Shown here: positions 27,078 through 35,393 of the stretch, piece by piece | Position numbering within the stretch: position 1 is the stretch's first letter | How the letters are laid out: every line of letters starts with the position of its first letter | Source of the DNA: an uncultured Arenicella sp. | GTDB taxonomy: Bacteria > Pseudomonadota > Gammaproteobacteria > Arenicellales > Arenicellaceae | Reading direction: 5' to 3' | Assembly (NCBI GenBank): GCA_937974565.1 | Contig: CALJWL010000008.1 | Span: 1-36,930 of the forward strand | DNA length: 36,930 bases | Notes under the pieces: generated by a model | Seen by the model: the letters and a program-made list of their open reading frames with translations, nothing else | Database searches by the model: none | Told to the model about the DNA's origin: nothing | Program-made: the position numbers and the translations under genes

Positions 27078-28121
27078 GTGATCAACGCTAACTGGAACAT
27101 CGGCTCCGCCACACCCGTTGGTAAACTAACTTATTTGGTTGATAAACTAAGCCAAAAGTCGACTAACGCCTTCTTCAATTCGACTTGTTCTAAGCAAAGC
27201 GTTCTAGCCCTGCCCGAGTCTAAAAGGCGCCTTGCTAACGAGCTAAAACGATCAAAGCGACTTGGAAAAACAGACGATGGACAACAAATTTACCTGTTTG
27301 ATTATCGAATCAACTCGGCCGTCATTAGAGAGCTTGGTCGTTTACGAGAGTTAAGTTTCAGAGCCGTTGGCGAGGGCACTTATAAATTACGCGACCTTGA
27401 TCGATACGATAAGAGCTATCGTCATATTATTCTCTGGAATGAGCAAGACCAAGAGATTGTTGGCGCTTATCGAGTTGGTGAAGTTTTCTCCTTAACAAAA
27501 ACCAACAAAAGAAAACTCAGCGAAAACAAAACTCACAAATGTAATATTAACTATAGCAATCTATACACCAATGAACTGTTTCAATACAAAGCAAAATTCG
27601 ATGCGATTGCGCCCTATGCCATCGAATTAGGCCGCAGCTTTATCCAACCAAGCTATTGGAACAAGCGAGGCTTAGATTATTTATGGCAAGGCGTGGGCAC
27701 TTATTTGCAAACTCACCCGCATGTGCGTTATTTACTTGGTGCGGTCAGCATCTCGAATAACTACCCAGAGTTAGCAAAACAAGAAATCGTTGGGTTTTAT
27801 CAATATTTTTATCAGCCCAAGACAGCAAAAGAATACGCAGAGGCTAAACGGAAATTTGTGGTTAATAGAGCCGTTTTAGAAGGGTATCGAGGACTAAAAC
27901 TCTCTGACGCTAAAATTCGTCTCAAGCAATCTTTATTAAAACAAAACGTCACGCTTCCCGCTCTGTACAAACACTACGCCGAACTCTGTGAACAAAGTGG
28001 TATTAATTTCTTTGATTTCAATGTAGACCCTGACTTCGAACACTGCATTGACGGGCTTATCATGATTGACCTTACACAACTAAAGGAAATTAAGAAGAGT
28101 CGTTACTTAAGAGCTTCTTAG
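27078..28121 (+). CDS. OlsB-like (COG3176) GNAT N-acyltransferase
   Basis: 347 residues from a GTG start with GGAG/AAGG upstream. The core (about 84-255) follows the Acetyltransf_5/"hemolysin" family: IRELGRLRELSFRAVGEGT, HIILWNEQDQEIVGAYRVGEV, then YAIELGRSFIQPSYW and LWQGVGTYL. Relatives include OlsB and the matching domain of OlsF, which transfer a 3-hydroxyacyl chain from acyl-ACP to the amino group of ornithine or another amino acid to make aminolipids. The ~80-residue N-terminal part and the C-terminal tail are not recognised, and there is no PlsC-type partner domain. It is the first of three co-directional genes with a PHP-GT4 fusion and a histidine phosphatase, so the product is likely a lipid intermediate. 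Amine acceptor unknown. Confidence 0.78.
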   Translation: MINANWNIGSATPVGKLTYLVDKLSQKSTNAFFNSTCSKQSVLALPESKRRLANELKRSKRLGKTDDGQQIYLFDYRINSAVIRELGRLRELSFRAVGEGTYKLRDLDRYDKSYRHIILWNEQDQEIVGAYRVGEVFSLTKTNKRKLSENKTHKCNINYSNLYTNELFQYKAKFDAIAPYAIELGRSFIQPSYWNKRGLDYLWQGVGTYLQTHPHVRYLLGAVSISNNYPELAKQEIVGFYQYFYQPKTAKEYAEAKRKFVVNRAVLEGYRGLKLSDAKIRLKQSLLKQNVTLPALYKHYAELCEQSGINFFDFNVDPDFEHCIDGLIMIDLTQLKEIKKSRYLRAS

Positions 28122-28182
28122 GAATAACAACAACCCCATTAATAAGCGTTACTCTAAACGCAAAACCGACGCACACATCACC

Positions 28183-30651
28183 ATGCCAAGAGCAGACTTA
28201 CACGTTCATTCCAAATATTCCGATCACCCAAGTACTTGGGGTCATAAGGTATACAGTTCGCCTGAAAGTTTTACCGATGTAGAAACGGTTTATAAACAGG
28301 CCAAATCCAGAGGCATGGACTTCGTAACACTGACTGATCATGACGATATTAGAGGAGCCATCGAGCTAACGACTAAGTACCCAAATGACACATTTATGTC
28401 GTGCGAGGTCACCACATTTTTCCCTGAAGACAATTGCAAAGTTCACATCTTAGTGTACGGTCTTAATGAAGCTCAGTATGAGCAAATAATGGAAATACGG
28501 TTTAACATTTATCGACTTAGGGACTACATTCAACGTGAGCAACTCGCCTACTCCGTTGCTCATGCAACCTACGATCAAGATGGCAACCTTACGTTCGAAC
28601 ATATTGAAAAGCTGGTGGTGTTATTTGACGTTTTTGAAGTTGTAAATGGTGGCTCAGACAGCCAAAACAATCTGTTGTTGCATCGTTTTTTACAACACCT
28701 TAATGAAACGAAACTCACTCAATTGCAGCGTAAACATAACCTTACCTCGATGAGTGAAGAGCCATGGGTAAAGGGGTTTACTGGCGGATCAGATGATCAT
28801 TGTGGCATTTTAATTGGCAGCGCTTACACACAGAGCCCAGCCGACTCAATTGAGCGCTTTTTAGAAACCATACGCCATAAAGCCAGTGTTGGTAATGGCA
28901 TGCACGGTAGCTTTGAAGTCTATGCCACCGGCGTTATCAAACACATTCATGATTATCGCTTGCACCGTGACCCTAAATACGCAAACACGAAGATGAATGA
29001 CTTCCTTGAGCTATTCTACAGTGGCGATAAAGGCAACATCATGAAGCGCTTCAAGAAAAGCCAGTCATTGCGGTTTCTAAAAAAGAAAAACAGCAAAACG
29101 CACAAAGCGCTGCACAGCTTGCTAAAGCGGATCAACGAAGAATCCAAACACGATATTGCCAGCAAAATTCCCAATGCTTACCTCGAAATAAATCAATTGC
29201 ACGATGAAATGTTTCGCTCCGTGGTCGGCGCTCTAACGAAACACATCCCCAGTGGCGACATTTTTAAAGGTTTCCAAAAATTGGCCACTCTCTTTCCAAT
29301 GACCTTGCTTGCCGCGCCGTTCATCGGTTCCATGCGGCACCAAATTTTAAAGACGCCGATAAAGCGGCCTTTAATTGAGGGCACCAAACTAAATTACACG
29401 GAAAAGGCATTGTGGTTCACGGACACCATTGACGATCTTAACGGGGTTTCAGTCACTCTGCGGCAAATTGCCACCCACAGCCTGAAACATAACTATCAAC
29501 TTAAATTAGTAAGTTGCGTAGATACGGCCAAGCTGAATTCACCGTTACCGGAAAACACACTTAATTTTCACCCAGTTAAAGAAGTTCAAGTGCTGGGCTA
29601 TGAGCAACAAGTAATTGGGTTTCCTTCACTGCTTTCAATGATGCGAAAAATAAGCATTGAACAACCAGATCAGATAATCATTTCAACCCCAGGGCCATTG
29701 GGTATGGGCGCCTTACTTTGCGCACGATTAATGGGCTTGCCTGTTAAAATGATTTATCACACGGATTTTGCTGAGCAAATAGTGAGAATGACGCATGAGC
29801 CCACGCTGGCAATCTGGACTGATAAATTGGTTAACGCTTTTTATCAACAAGCCGACCAAGTGTTTGTGCCAAGTCACGCCTATATCCAAAAACTAACGAA
29901 CGCTGGCCTTGATCAATCCAAGTTTACGATTTTTCCACGAGGCTTGGACTTGGATAAATATCACCCCGATGCCGATAACAAAAACGAAATGATGACTCGG
30001 CGAAAACAGTTGCACGGCGATTTCACTTTGCTATTCGCGGGTCGAATCTCAGAAGACAAAAACCTATCACTGTTAAGCAATATTGCGCACGAGTTAAACA
30101 CCTCTAACCCAAATACATTTAATTTAGTGATTGCTGGTGATGGCCCCGACCTTGAAAATTTGCGACAACGCCTGTCGGGCTTGGGTAATGTCCATTTTAC
30201 TGGTCGCATCTCACCCGACGAACTTATTGACTGGTATCGCTCTGCCGATTTGTTCGTGTTTCCAAGTCATACGGACACATTCGGCATGGTTATACTGGAA
30301 GCACAGGCGTGCGGTGTTCCATGTTTGATCACTAATAGTGGCGGCCCGAAAGAAATTATTAAATCAGGCGTAACTGGAAAAATTATCGATACAGATCAAA
30401 CTTCACGTTGGGTTGAGGGCGTTCTCAACTACCGCGACCTTAAAGTTAATGCGCCGCATGAATTTGCTCAGCTAAGGCAACAATGCAGCGCTCACGTTAG
30501 TCAACAAAACAATTGGCAACCGGTGTTCGACGCCGTATTAGGAAGCAATTGCCGCATGCCGATAGAAGAACACACCCAATCCATACCCATCAACGAATGT
30601 GGCACGCAAAGTAGCCCAACTGAAAGTTCTCAGCCATTACAGGCTGCCTAA
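28183..30651 (+). CDS. PHP phosphoesterase - GT4 glycosyltransferase fusion
   Basis: 822 residues. Residues 1-~215 form a PHP metal-dependent phosphoesterase with a full set of ligands: His7 and His9 (DLHVHS), Asp14, Asp52-His53 (LTDHDD), Glu75, His88, His127 and GGSDDHCG near 201-208. A middle segment (~260-390) is basic and contains a hydrophobic stretch (LATLFPMTLLAAPFIGSM) that could associate with membrane. Residues ~395-770 are a GT-B, GT4 glycosyltransferase: VFVPSHAYIQKL, FPRGLDLDKYHP, FAGRISEDKNL, and the donor-site block DTFGMVILEAQACG followed by TNSGGPKEI. The GT part resembles lipid-directed (MgtA/SqdX-like) enzymes. The fusion suggests a phosphate is removed from the substrate or product of glycosyl transfer. 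No Shine-Dalgarno is evident. Confidence 0.85.
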   Translation: MPRADLHVHSKYSDHPSTWGHKVYSSPESFTDVETVYKQAKSRGMDFVTLTDHDDIRGAIELTTKYPNDTFMSCEVTTFFPEDNCKVHILVYGLNEAQYEQIMEIRFNIYRLRDYIQREQLAYSVAHATYDQDGNLTFEHIEKLVVLFDVFEVVNGGSDSQNNLLLHRFLQHLNETKLTQLQRKHNLTSMSEEPWVKGFTGGSDDHCGILIGSAYTQSPADSIERFLETIRHKASVGNGMHGSFEVYATGVIKHIHDYRLHRDPKYANTKMNDFLELFYSGDKGNIMKRFKKSQSLRFLKKKNSKTHKALHSLLKRINEESKHDIASKIPNAYLEINQLHDEMFRSVVGALTKHIPSGDIFKGFQKLATLFPMTLLAAPFIGSMRHQILKTPIKRPLIEGTKLNYTEKALWFTDTIDDLNGVSVTLRQIATHSLKHNYQLKLVSCVDTAKLNSPLPENTLNFHPVKEVQVLGYEQQVIGFPSLLSMMRKISIEQPDQIIISTPGPLGMGALLCARLMGLPVKMIYHTDFAEQIVRMTHEPTLAIWTDKLVNAFYQQADQVFVPSHAYIQKLTNAGLDQSKFTIFPRGLDLDKYHPDADNKNEMMTRRKQLHGDFTLLFAGRISEDKNLSLLSNIAHELNTSNPNTFNLVIAGDGPDLENLRQRLSGLGNVHFTGRISPDELIDWYRSADLFVFPSHTDTFGMVILEAQACGVPCLITNSGGPKEIIKSGVTGKIIDTDQTSRWVEGVLNYRDLKVNAPHEFAQLRQQCSAHVSQQNNWQPVFDAVLGSNCRMPIEEHTQSIPINECGTQSSPTESSQPLQAA

Positions 30652-30677
30652 CCCATTACCTTCGCCCTAATAACATC

Positions 30678-31301
30678 ATGAAAAAGTCAAAGCATTCTGT
30701 CAGTGCCAACAACCGCTATTATTTGATGCGTCACGGTGAAAGTCTTGCCAATCGGCGCGGCTTAATCGTCAGTCACCCCGAAAATGCGATCGAGAACTAT
30801 GGTTTAACCACCAAAGGCGCCGAGCAAGTTATGGATGCCGCGCTAAAAACACGACTGAGTTCGGACACCGTTATCATCAGTTCGGATTTTAAACGAGCTA
30901 AAGAAACAGCCGATATCGTCAGCAGCGTTATTTCATCTAACGATGCAGTCACCCTAGAGCCCAAACTCAGAGAGCGCAACTTTGGCGACTGGGAGCTTGC
31001 CGATCACGCCAACTACGAAACAGTATGGCAACACGACATCAATAATCCATCACAAAGCCAACAAAACGTTGAATCGGTAGATCAAGTACTCGATAGAGGC
31101 TTAAGCGTACTCACCGTGTTAGATAAGAAATACACCAATAAAAATATTTTGCTGGTAGGCCATGGCGATGTTCTACAGATCTTGCTGGCCCACCATCACA
31201 ACATAAACCCACGCTTTCACCGAAGCCTATCGAGTATTGGCAATGCAGACATTCGAAGTCTGGCTAAACTCGAATTGGCGGCTAGGTCCCCAGCCGCGTA
31301 G
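30678..31301 (+). CDS. Histidine phosphatase (phosphoglycerate mutase-like)
   Basis: 207 residues. The branch-1 histidine phosphatase signature LMRHGES supplies the nucleophile His19 with Arg18; SSDFKRAKETA gives the phosphate-binding Arg, LRERNFGDWE the catalytic-acid region, and VGHGDV the second His (162). No signal peptide is seen, so it is probably cytosolic. It is 26 bp after the PHP-GT4 gene on the same strand and probably co-transcribed, implying a phosphorylated intermediate in the same pathway. Small-molecule, sugar-phosphate or lipid-head-group phosphatase activities all fit. Confidence 0.85.
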   Translation: MKKSKHSVSANNRYYLMRHGESLANRRGLIVSHPENAIENYGLTTKGAEQVMDAALKTRLSSDTVIISSDFKRAKETADIVSSVISSNDAVTLEPKLRERNFGDWELADHANYETVWQHDINNPSQSQQNVESVDQVLDRGLSVLTVLDKKYTNKNILLVGHGDVLQILLAHHHNINPRFHRSLSSIGNADIRSLAKLELAARSPAA

Positions 31302-31315
31302 CCTGTTTAGGTTAA

Positions 31316-31349
31316 AAGCTGGAGCAAACACTCAACGTGCTTCCAGCTT
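31316..31349. terminator. Possible bidirectional terminator hairpin
   Basis: AAGCTGGAGCA (31316-31326) pairs with TGCTTCCAGCTT (31338-31349) with one bulged base and an 11-base loop, between the convergent histidine phosphatase and rhodanese genes. The 3' arm overlaps the last codons of the rhodanese. The T-run is only four bases on the minus side and absent on the plus side, so termination is uncertain. Confidence 0.35.
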
Positions 31350-31727
31350 AAACCCCTCATCCAGCCAACCAGTCACACCACCTATCATTTTTTTCACCGG
31401 CCGCCCTAATGTTGCCAGTTTAACCGCTGCTTTATCTGCACCATTACAGTGTGGGCCTGCGCAATAAACCACAAACAAACTGCCGTCAGGATATGCACTT
31501 AAAGTCTCTTCGTTTATTTTGTGGTGTGGTAAGTTTTCCGAGTCACAAAGATGACCTTTATCAAATAAAACTTCCGCTCTCACATCAAGTAAAACAAAAT
31601 CTTTACGCCCATTAGAAATGGCGTGATTAACGTCCCAACAATCGGTTTCAAATGTCAGTAATGACGTGAAATGATCTAATGCAGCTTGGCTGCAGGCAGC
31701 TTTTGGTCTAGCAACGGCAGATGGCAT
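31332..31727 (-). CDS. Rhodanese-domain sulfurtransferase-like protein
   Basis: 131 residues, single rhodanese domain. VLLDVRAEVLFDKGHL is the CH2A motif, the active-site loop is YCAGPHCNGAD with Cys89 as the expected nucleophile and a second Cys at 94, and MIGGVTGWLDEGF closes the domain. This CAGPHCNGA loop type is common in small cytosolic rhodaneses encoded beside FtrA/GlxA-type regulators, as here, where the regulator is divergent with a 97-bp gap. An AGGAGA Shine-Dalgarno sits well placed before the ATG. The sulfur donor and acceptor are unknown; control by the divergent regulator is inferred from the arrangement. Confidence 0.88.
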   Translation of the reverse strand: MPSAVARPKAACSQAALDHFTSLLTFETDCWDVNHAISNGRKDFVLLDVRAEVLFDKGHLCDSENLPHHKINEETLSAYPDGSLFVVYCAGPHCNGADKAAVKLATLGRPVKKMIGGVTGWLDEGFKLEAR

Positions 31728-31786
31728 GGCTTTTCTCCTGTTTTCAATAGTGAGTTTATTTTGGCCCTATTAACTCAATTCAGCAA

Positions 31787-31815
31787 TTGGCTTTAAAGAC
31801 ACTTTTAGTTAAAAT
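31787..31815 (+). promoter_or_regulatory. Candidate promoter of the FtrA-like regulator
   Basis: TTGGCT (31787-31792) and TAAAAT (31810-31815) with a 17-bp spacer form a reasonable sigma-70 promoter. It would start transcription within about three bases of the ATG at 31825, and no Shine-Dalgarno is visible, so the mRNA may be nearly leaderless. Confidence 0.4.
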
Positions 31816-31824
31816 CAAGCCATT

Positions 31825-32781
31825 ATGAAAAACAAAAACGTTGCCATCCTGACTCACCCCGACATAGCGTTGTTCGAACTTGGCTGTGCTACCGAATTAT
31901 TTGCATTACCACGCCCAGAATTTGATGCGTGGTATCGTGCTGACGTTGTAAGCTTTGAGCAAAGCCCTTTTCACACTGTAGCGGGGGTCTCTATCGAGGC
32001 CAGTTTCATAAAAAACCTAGAGGGCTTTGATACTTTGGTAATACCCTCATGGCCAACTCATCTAAATAACGTAAACGCACTAATTGAAACGGCCATAAAC
32101 GCTTTTTACCGCAGAGGCGGTCAGATATTAACGTTTTGTTCAGGCGCTTTTTTACTAGGTCAATTAGGCCTTTTGGATGGCAAAATGGCAACCACCCATT
32201 GGCGCTATGAGGAACGTTTTAAAAACGCTTTCCCTGAATGCCAATATCAATCAAACGTACTGTATGTATTACATGAGCAGATAGGTTGCTCCGCCGGGAG
32301 CGCCGCGGCCATTGATCTGGGGCTGGCCGTAATTAGGCAAGATTTTGGCGCGCACAAAGCAAACAGTGTGGCAAAACGCTTAGTGCTGTCAGCTCATCGC
32401 AAAGGCGGGCAATCGCAATTCGTTGAAACGCCCGTACAACGTCGCCCGAATCAACTTGGTGAAACATTAGAGTGGGCCATTGGCCAATTAGCAAGTCATG
32501 TTTCCATCAATCAATTAGCCAAACGTGCGCACATGTCGCGTCGCACTTTTGATCGCTTATTCCGAAAACAAATGGGCACCAGCCCCCAAGAGTGGCTTAT
32601 CACTCAACGCATCAGTTTAGCTCAACGTTTGTTAGAAGAGTCATCAAATAAGGAGCCCCCAACAACCATAGATCAAATCGCTGATCAATCGGGGTTTTCA
32701 AGCGCCATTAATTTGCGTCACCACTTTCGCAAACAGCTGGGTATTTCACCTCGCCAATACCGTGACAGCTTCGGTCACTGA
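31825..32781 (+). CDS. ftrA: FtrA/GlxA-type AraC regulator with DJ-1/PfpI-like domain
   Basis: 318 residues. The N-terminal ~190 residues form a DJ-1/PfpI-like class I amidotransferase fold (VAILTHPDIALFELGCATELFALP; nucleophile-elbow region LTFCSGAFLLGQLGLLDG with Cys105; ATTHW). The C-terminal ~100 residues hold the two AraC helix-turn-helix motifs (VSINQLAKRAHMSRRTFDRLF, then TTIDQIADQSGFSS and LGISPRQYR). Divergence from the rhodanese gene is the arrangement often seen for FtrA. It probably controls the rhodanese and itself; the effector is not known. The symbol follows family resemblance and context. Confidence 0.85.
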   Translation: MKNKNVAILTHPDIALFELGCATELFALPRPEFDAWYRADVVSFEQSPFHTVAGVSIEASFIKNLEGFDTLVIPSWPTHLNNVNALIETAINAFYRRGGQILTFCSGAFLLGQLGLLDGKMATTHWRYEERFKNAFPECQYQSNVLYVLHEQIGCSAGSAAAIDLGLAVIRQDFGAHKANSVAKRLVLSAHRKGGQSQFVETPVQRRPNQLGETLEWAIGQLASHVSINQLAKRAHMSRRTFDRLFRKQMGTSPQEWLITQRISLAQRLLEESSNKEPPTTIDQIADQSGFSSAINLRHHFRKQLGISPRQYRDSFGH

Positions 32782-33242
32782 CAATTTTACGCGCTGACAA
32801 TTTACACCGCTTACGCTAAGCTAAATTAAATTAAATTAAGGCATAAAAGATGCATTTTTTATGCGCAAATGACGTATGTGTGTACACTAAACTGAGCGAC
32901 TCGGTTTAATTTAACGTCACTCATATGAGCGTCATTCACAGTAGGCAGATAACAAAACAAACAACGGAGCAGCGTGAGTTAAGTAGAATAAGTCCGTAGT
33001 GCCAATAATAAATTAGAGCATCTTTGCTCTAATTGATGTTAGATTTTATTCGAGTTTCAAACGTTTTAACGACTCTATCAAAGCGAACCTTTACGTTGCT
33101 CACTCTGCGTTATTGCTCATTGAGTTACATAGCCAACTCTGGCTTGCAAACACCTTGATTGACTAACGTAAAACATCGCCAAGGGCACAATCGATGAAAA
33201 CAGAGGTTTTCTTAGTATCCAACAACGCTATTTGGAGAAAGT
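32782..33242. other. Long intergenic region with several inverted repeats
   Basis: 461 bp without a convincing gene. It holds GCATAAAA/TTTTATGC arms (32841-32848 and 32857-32864), a palindrome CTCATATGAG (32920-32929) flanked by direct repeats CGTCACTCA (32915) and CGTCATTCA (32930), a perfect 10-bp hairpin (33011-33034), and small hairpins AGCCA/TGGCT (33131-33144) and GAAAAC/GTTTTC (33196-33211) just upstream of the oxidoreductase. A 19-codon ORF from ATG 32850 lacks a ribosome binding site. This may be a regulated leader of the molybdopterin enzyme. Confidence 0.5.
33011..33034. terminator. Perfect 10-bp hairpin, possible terminator
   Basis: AATTAGAGCA (33011-33020), loop TCTT, TGCTCTAATT (33025-33034). 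The stem is perfect but AT-rich and is followed by GATGTTAGATTTT, without an immediate T-run. It lies 230 bp after the FtrA-like gene and 209 bp before the oxidoreductase, so it could end the former's transcript or act in the leader of the latter. Confidence 0.35.
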
Positions 33243-35393
33243 ATGTCTGACCCAATTAAGACCCATTATCGAGCATGTCATTTGTGTGAAGCCATATGCG
33301 GCCTAGAGATAAAGACCCAAGGGACAAAAATATTGTCGATCAAAGGCGATAAAGAAGACCCTGTAAGCCACGGCTTTATCTGCCCGAAGGCAACGGCAAT
33401 CGCTGACATACACAATGACCCTGATCGACTAAGAATGCCGCACAAACGATTGGGAGAAGACTGGGTTGAAATATCGTGGGACGAAGCCATTGAATTGGCA
33501 GCCCGAAAGTTGGTCGAAACTCAGCAATACCATGGCGACAATTCTGTTGGCTTCTTTGCTGGCAACCCCGGTGTGCATAATTATGGCAATCTGACACACG
33601 GGCCCGCGTTTCGCCGCGCCGTAAAAACTAAAAATCATTATTCGGCGACCTCACTTGACCAACTCCCCCACCAACTTACTTCATGGGCCATGTATGGTCA
33701 TCAGTTTGCACTGCCAATCCCCGATGTGGATCACACCGACCTGATGGTTATTATGGGCGGTAACCCATTGGCATCAAACGGCAGTATCATGACCATGCCA
33801 AACGCTCCTAAGAGGCTTAAAGCAATTAAAGAACGCGGCGGTAAATTAGTGGTGATTGACCCGCGTCGTAGCGAAACGGCTGACATTGCCAGCCAACACA
33901 TCTTTATTAAACCTGGAACGGATGCCTTCGTGTTAATGGCGATGATTAATACACTCTTTCGCGAAGACTGGGTAACGCAGTCTCACCTGACTGATCATGT
34001 TAAAGGCTTAGAAATAATAAAAGAGTCAGTTACGCATTTCTCATTGGAACTTGCGGCGCAAAAATCCGGAGTGCCGAGTGAGCAAATTCGACAACTAACA
34101 CAAGCATTAGCTGAGACAGACAAAGCGGTTATTTATGGTCGCATGGGTGTTTCAGTACAAGAGTTTGGTGCATTGTGTCAATGGGCTATTCAAGTCATTA
34201 ACTTATTAATTGGCGCTACCGACTCTGTTGGCGGTGCGATGCTCACTTCACCGGCCTTCGCCTACGTAACCAAAGGGGCACCCGGCCCAGGTCACTTCTC
34301 GCGTTTTGACTCTCGAGTGAGCAACTTACCCGAATTTAGTGGAGAACTGCCAGCGGTTGCGCTGGCTGAGGAAATATTGACCCCCGGCGAGGGCCAAATA
34401 AAGGCCATGGTCACCATTGCTGGCAACCCAATCATATCAAGTGCTAACGCCAATGAAATGGAAAAAGCATTTGAGAGCTTGGATTTTTATGTGGCGTTTG
34501 ATTTTTATATTAACGCAACCACCAAGCATGCCGATCTCATTTTGCCACCAACCAGCCCCCTAGAACACGATCACTTTGATATCGCCTTTTTAAGATTTGC
34601 CGTTCACAACAGCGTAAGAATGAACCCACCCGTATTTGAACCTAAAGAAGGCGCTCTGCACGACTGGCAAATTTTTAATGCCGTAGGCAAACGAATTGCG
34701 GCATTGAAAAATGCCGATTTTAAAGAACTGCCAGCACCAGATCGCATTGTGGCTTATGGAATTGAAAACGATGTTTATGGCGCAAAACAAAATCCAGACA
34801 TGTCACTTACTATGGATAAAATTAAGGCTGCGCCCCACGGTATCGACTTAGGTCCACTGAAACCAAGCATGATCGGTCGCATTGCCACAGCCGACAGCTT
34901 GATCAATGCCGCGCCGGATTTTTTAATTAATGACTTAAACCGACTGGCCGAACGCGCAACACAAAACGATGAGCATGCACTGCTGCTGATTGGGCGTCGG
35001 CATATACGTAGTAATAATTCATGGATGCACAATTACCACAGACTGGTGAAAGGAAAACCACGTTGGCAATTAATGATGCACCCTGATGACTTGGCCACAC
35101 GCGGCATTAAAGATCAAGATCAAGTAATCATCAAATCTAGAGTCGGTGAGGTAACCACTACTGTCATTGCCACTGACGAATTGATGCCCGGTGTTGTTAG
35201 TCTACCTCATGGCTGGGGGCACAATAAAAAGGGGGTAAAAATGAGCATTGCAACTCAGCAACAAGGAGTTAACTGTAACGAGCTAACGGACGACAAACTA
35301 ATAGATAAAGTGTGCGGAAATGCAGCTTTTAATGGCGTGCCGGTTACTGTCTCTGTAGCAGAATCAATCAAGAGCTTGAAGAAGGCTATATAA
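33243..35393 (+). CDS. Molybdopterin-dependent oxidoreductase (formate dehydrogenase/BisC-like superfamily)
   Basis: 716 residues, cytoplasmic (no Tat signal). An N-terminal [4Fe-4S] site is formed by Cys12, Cys15, Cys19 and Cys47 (ACHLCEAICG … FICPK). MGGNPLASNGS and VVIDPRRSETA are the bis-MGD binding motifs, and the C-terminal ~120 residues (LMMHPDDLATRGIKDQDQVI, then LPHGWGH) form the cap domain. The region that bears the Mo ligand reads YSATSLDQLPHQ near residue 132, with no Cys or Sec. A strong GGAG Shine-Dalgarno precedes the ATG. No electron-transfer or membrane subunit is adjacent, so it belongs to the stand-alone group of unknown substrate. Confidence 0.88.
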   Translation: MSDPIKTHYRACHLCEAICGLEIKTQGTKILSIKGDKEDPVSHGFICPKATAIADIHNDPDRLRMPHKRLGEDWVEISWDEAIELAARKLVETQQYHGDNSVGFFAGNPGVHNYGNLTHGPAFRRAVKTKNHYSATSLDQLPHQLTSWAMYGHQFALPIPDVDHTDLMVIMGGNPLASNGSIMTMPNAPKRLKAIKERGGKLVVIDPRRSETADIASQHIFIKPGTDAFVLMAMINTLFREDWVTQSHLTDHVKGLEIIKESVTHFSLELAAQKSGVPSEQIRQLTQALAETDKAVIYGRMGVSVQEFGALCQWAIQVINLLIGATDSVGGAMLTSPAFAYVTKGAPGPGHFSRFDSRVSNLPEFSGELPAVALAEEILTPGEGQIKAMVTIAGNPIISSANANEMEKAFESLDFYVAFDFYINATTKHADLILPPTSPLEHDHFDIAFLRFAVHNSVRMNPPVFEPKEGALHDWQIFNAVGKRIAALKNADFKELPAPDRIVAYGIENDVYGAKQNPDMSLTMDKIKAAPHGIDLGPLKPSMIGRIATADSLINAAPDFLINDLNRLAERATQNDEHALLLIGRRHIRSNNSWMHNYHRLVKGKPRWQLMMHPDDLATRGIKDQDQVIIKSRVGEVTTTVIATDELMPGVVSLPHGWGHNKKGVKMSIATQQQGVNCNELTDDKLIDKVCGNAAFNGVPVTVSVAESIKSLKKAI

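Noticed and set aside
32850-32909. A 19-codon ORF (MHFLCANDVCV…) before the molybdopterin enzyme
   Set aside because: It has no ribosome binding site and overlaps an inverted repeat; nothing supports translation.
32782-33242. Molybdenum cofactor riboswitch
   Set aside because: The conserved Moco RNA core was not recognisable; the region holds only simple hairpins.
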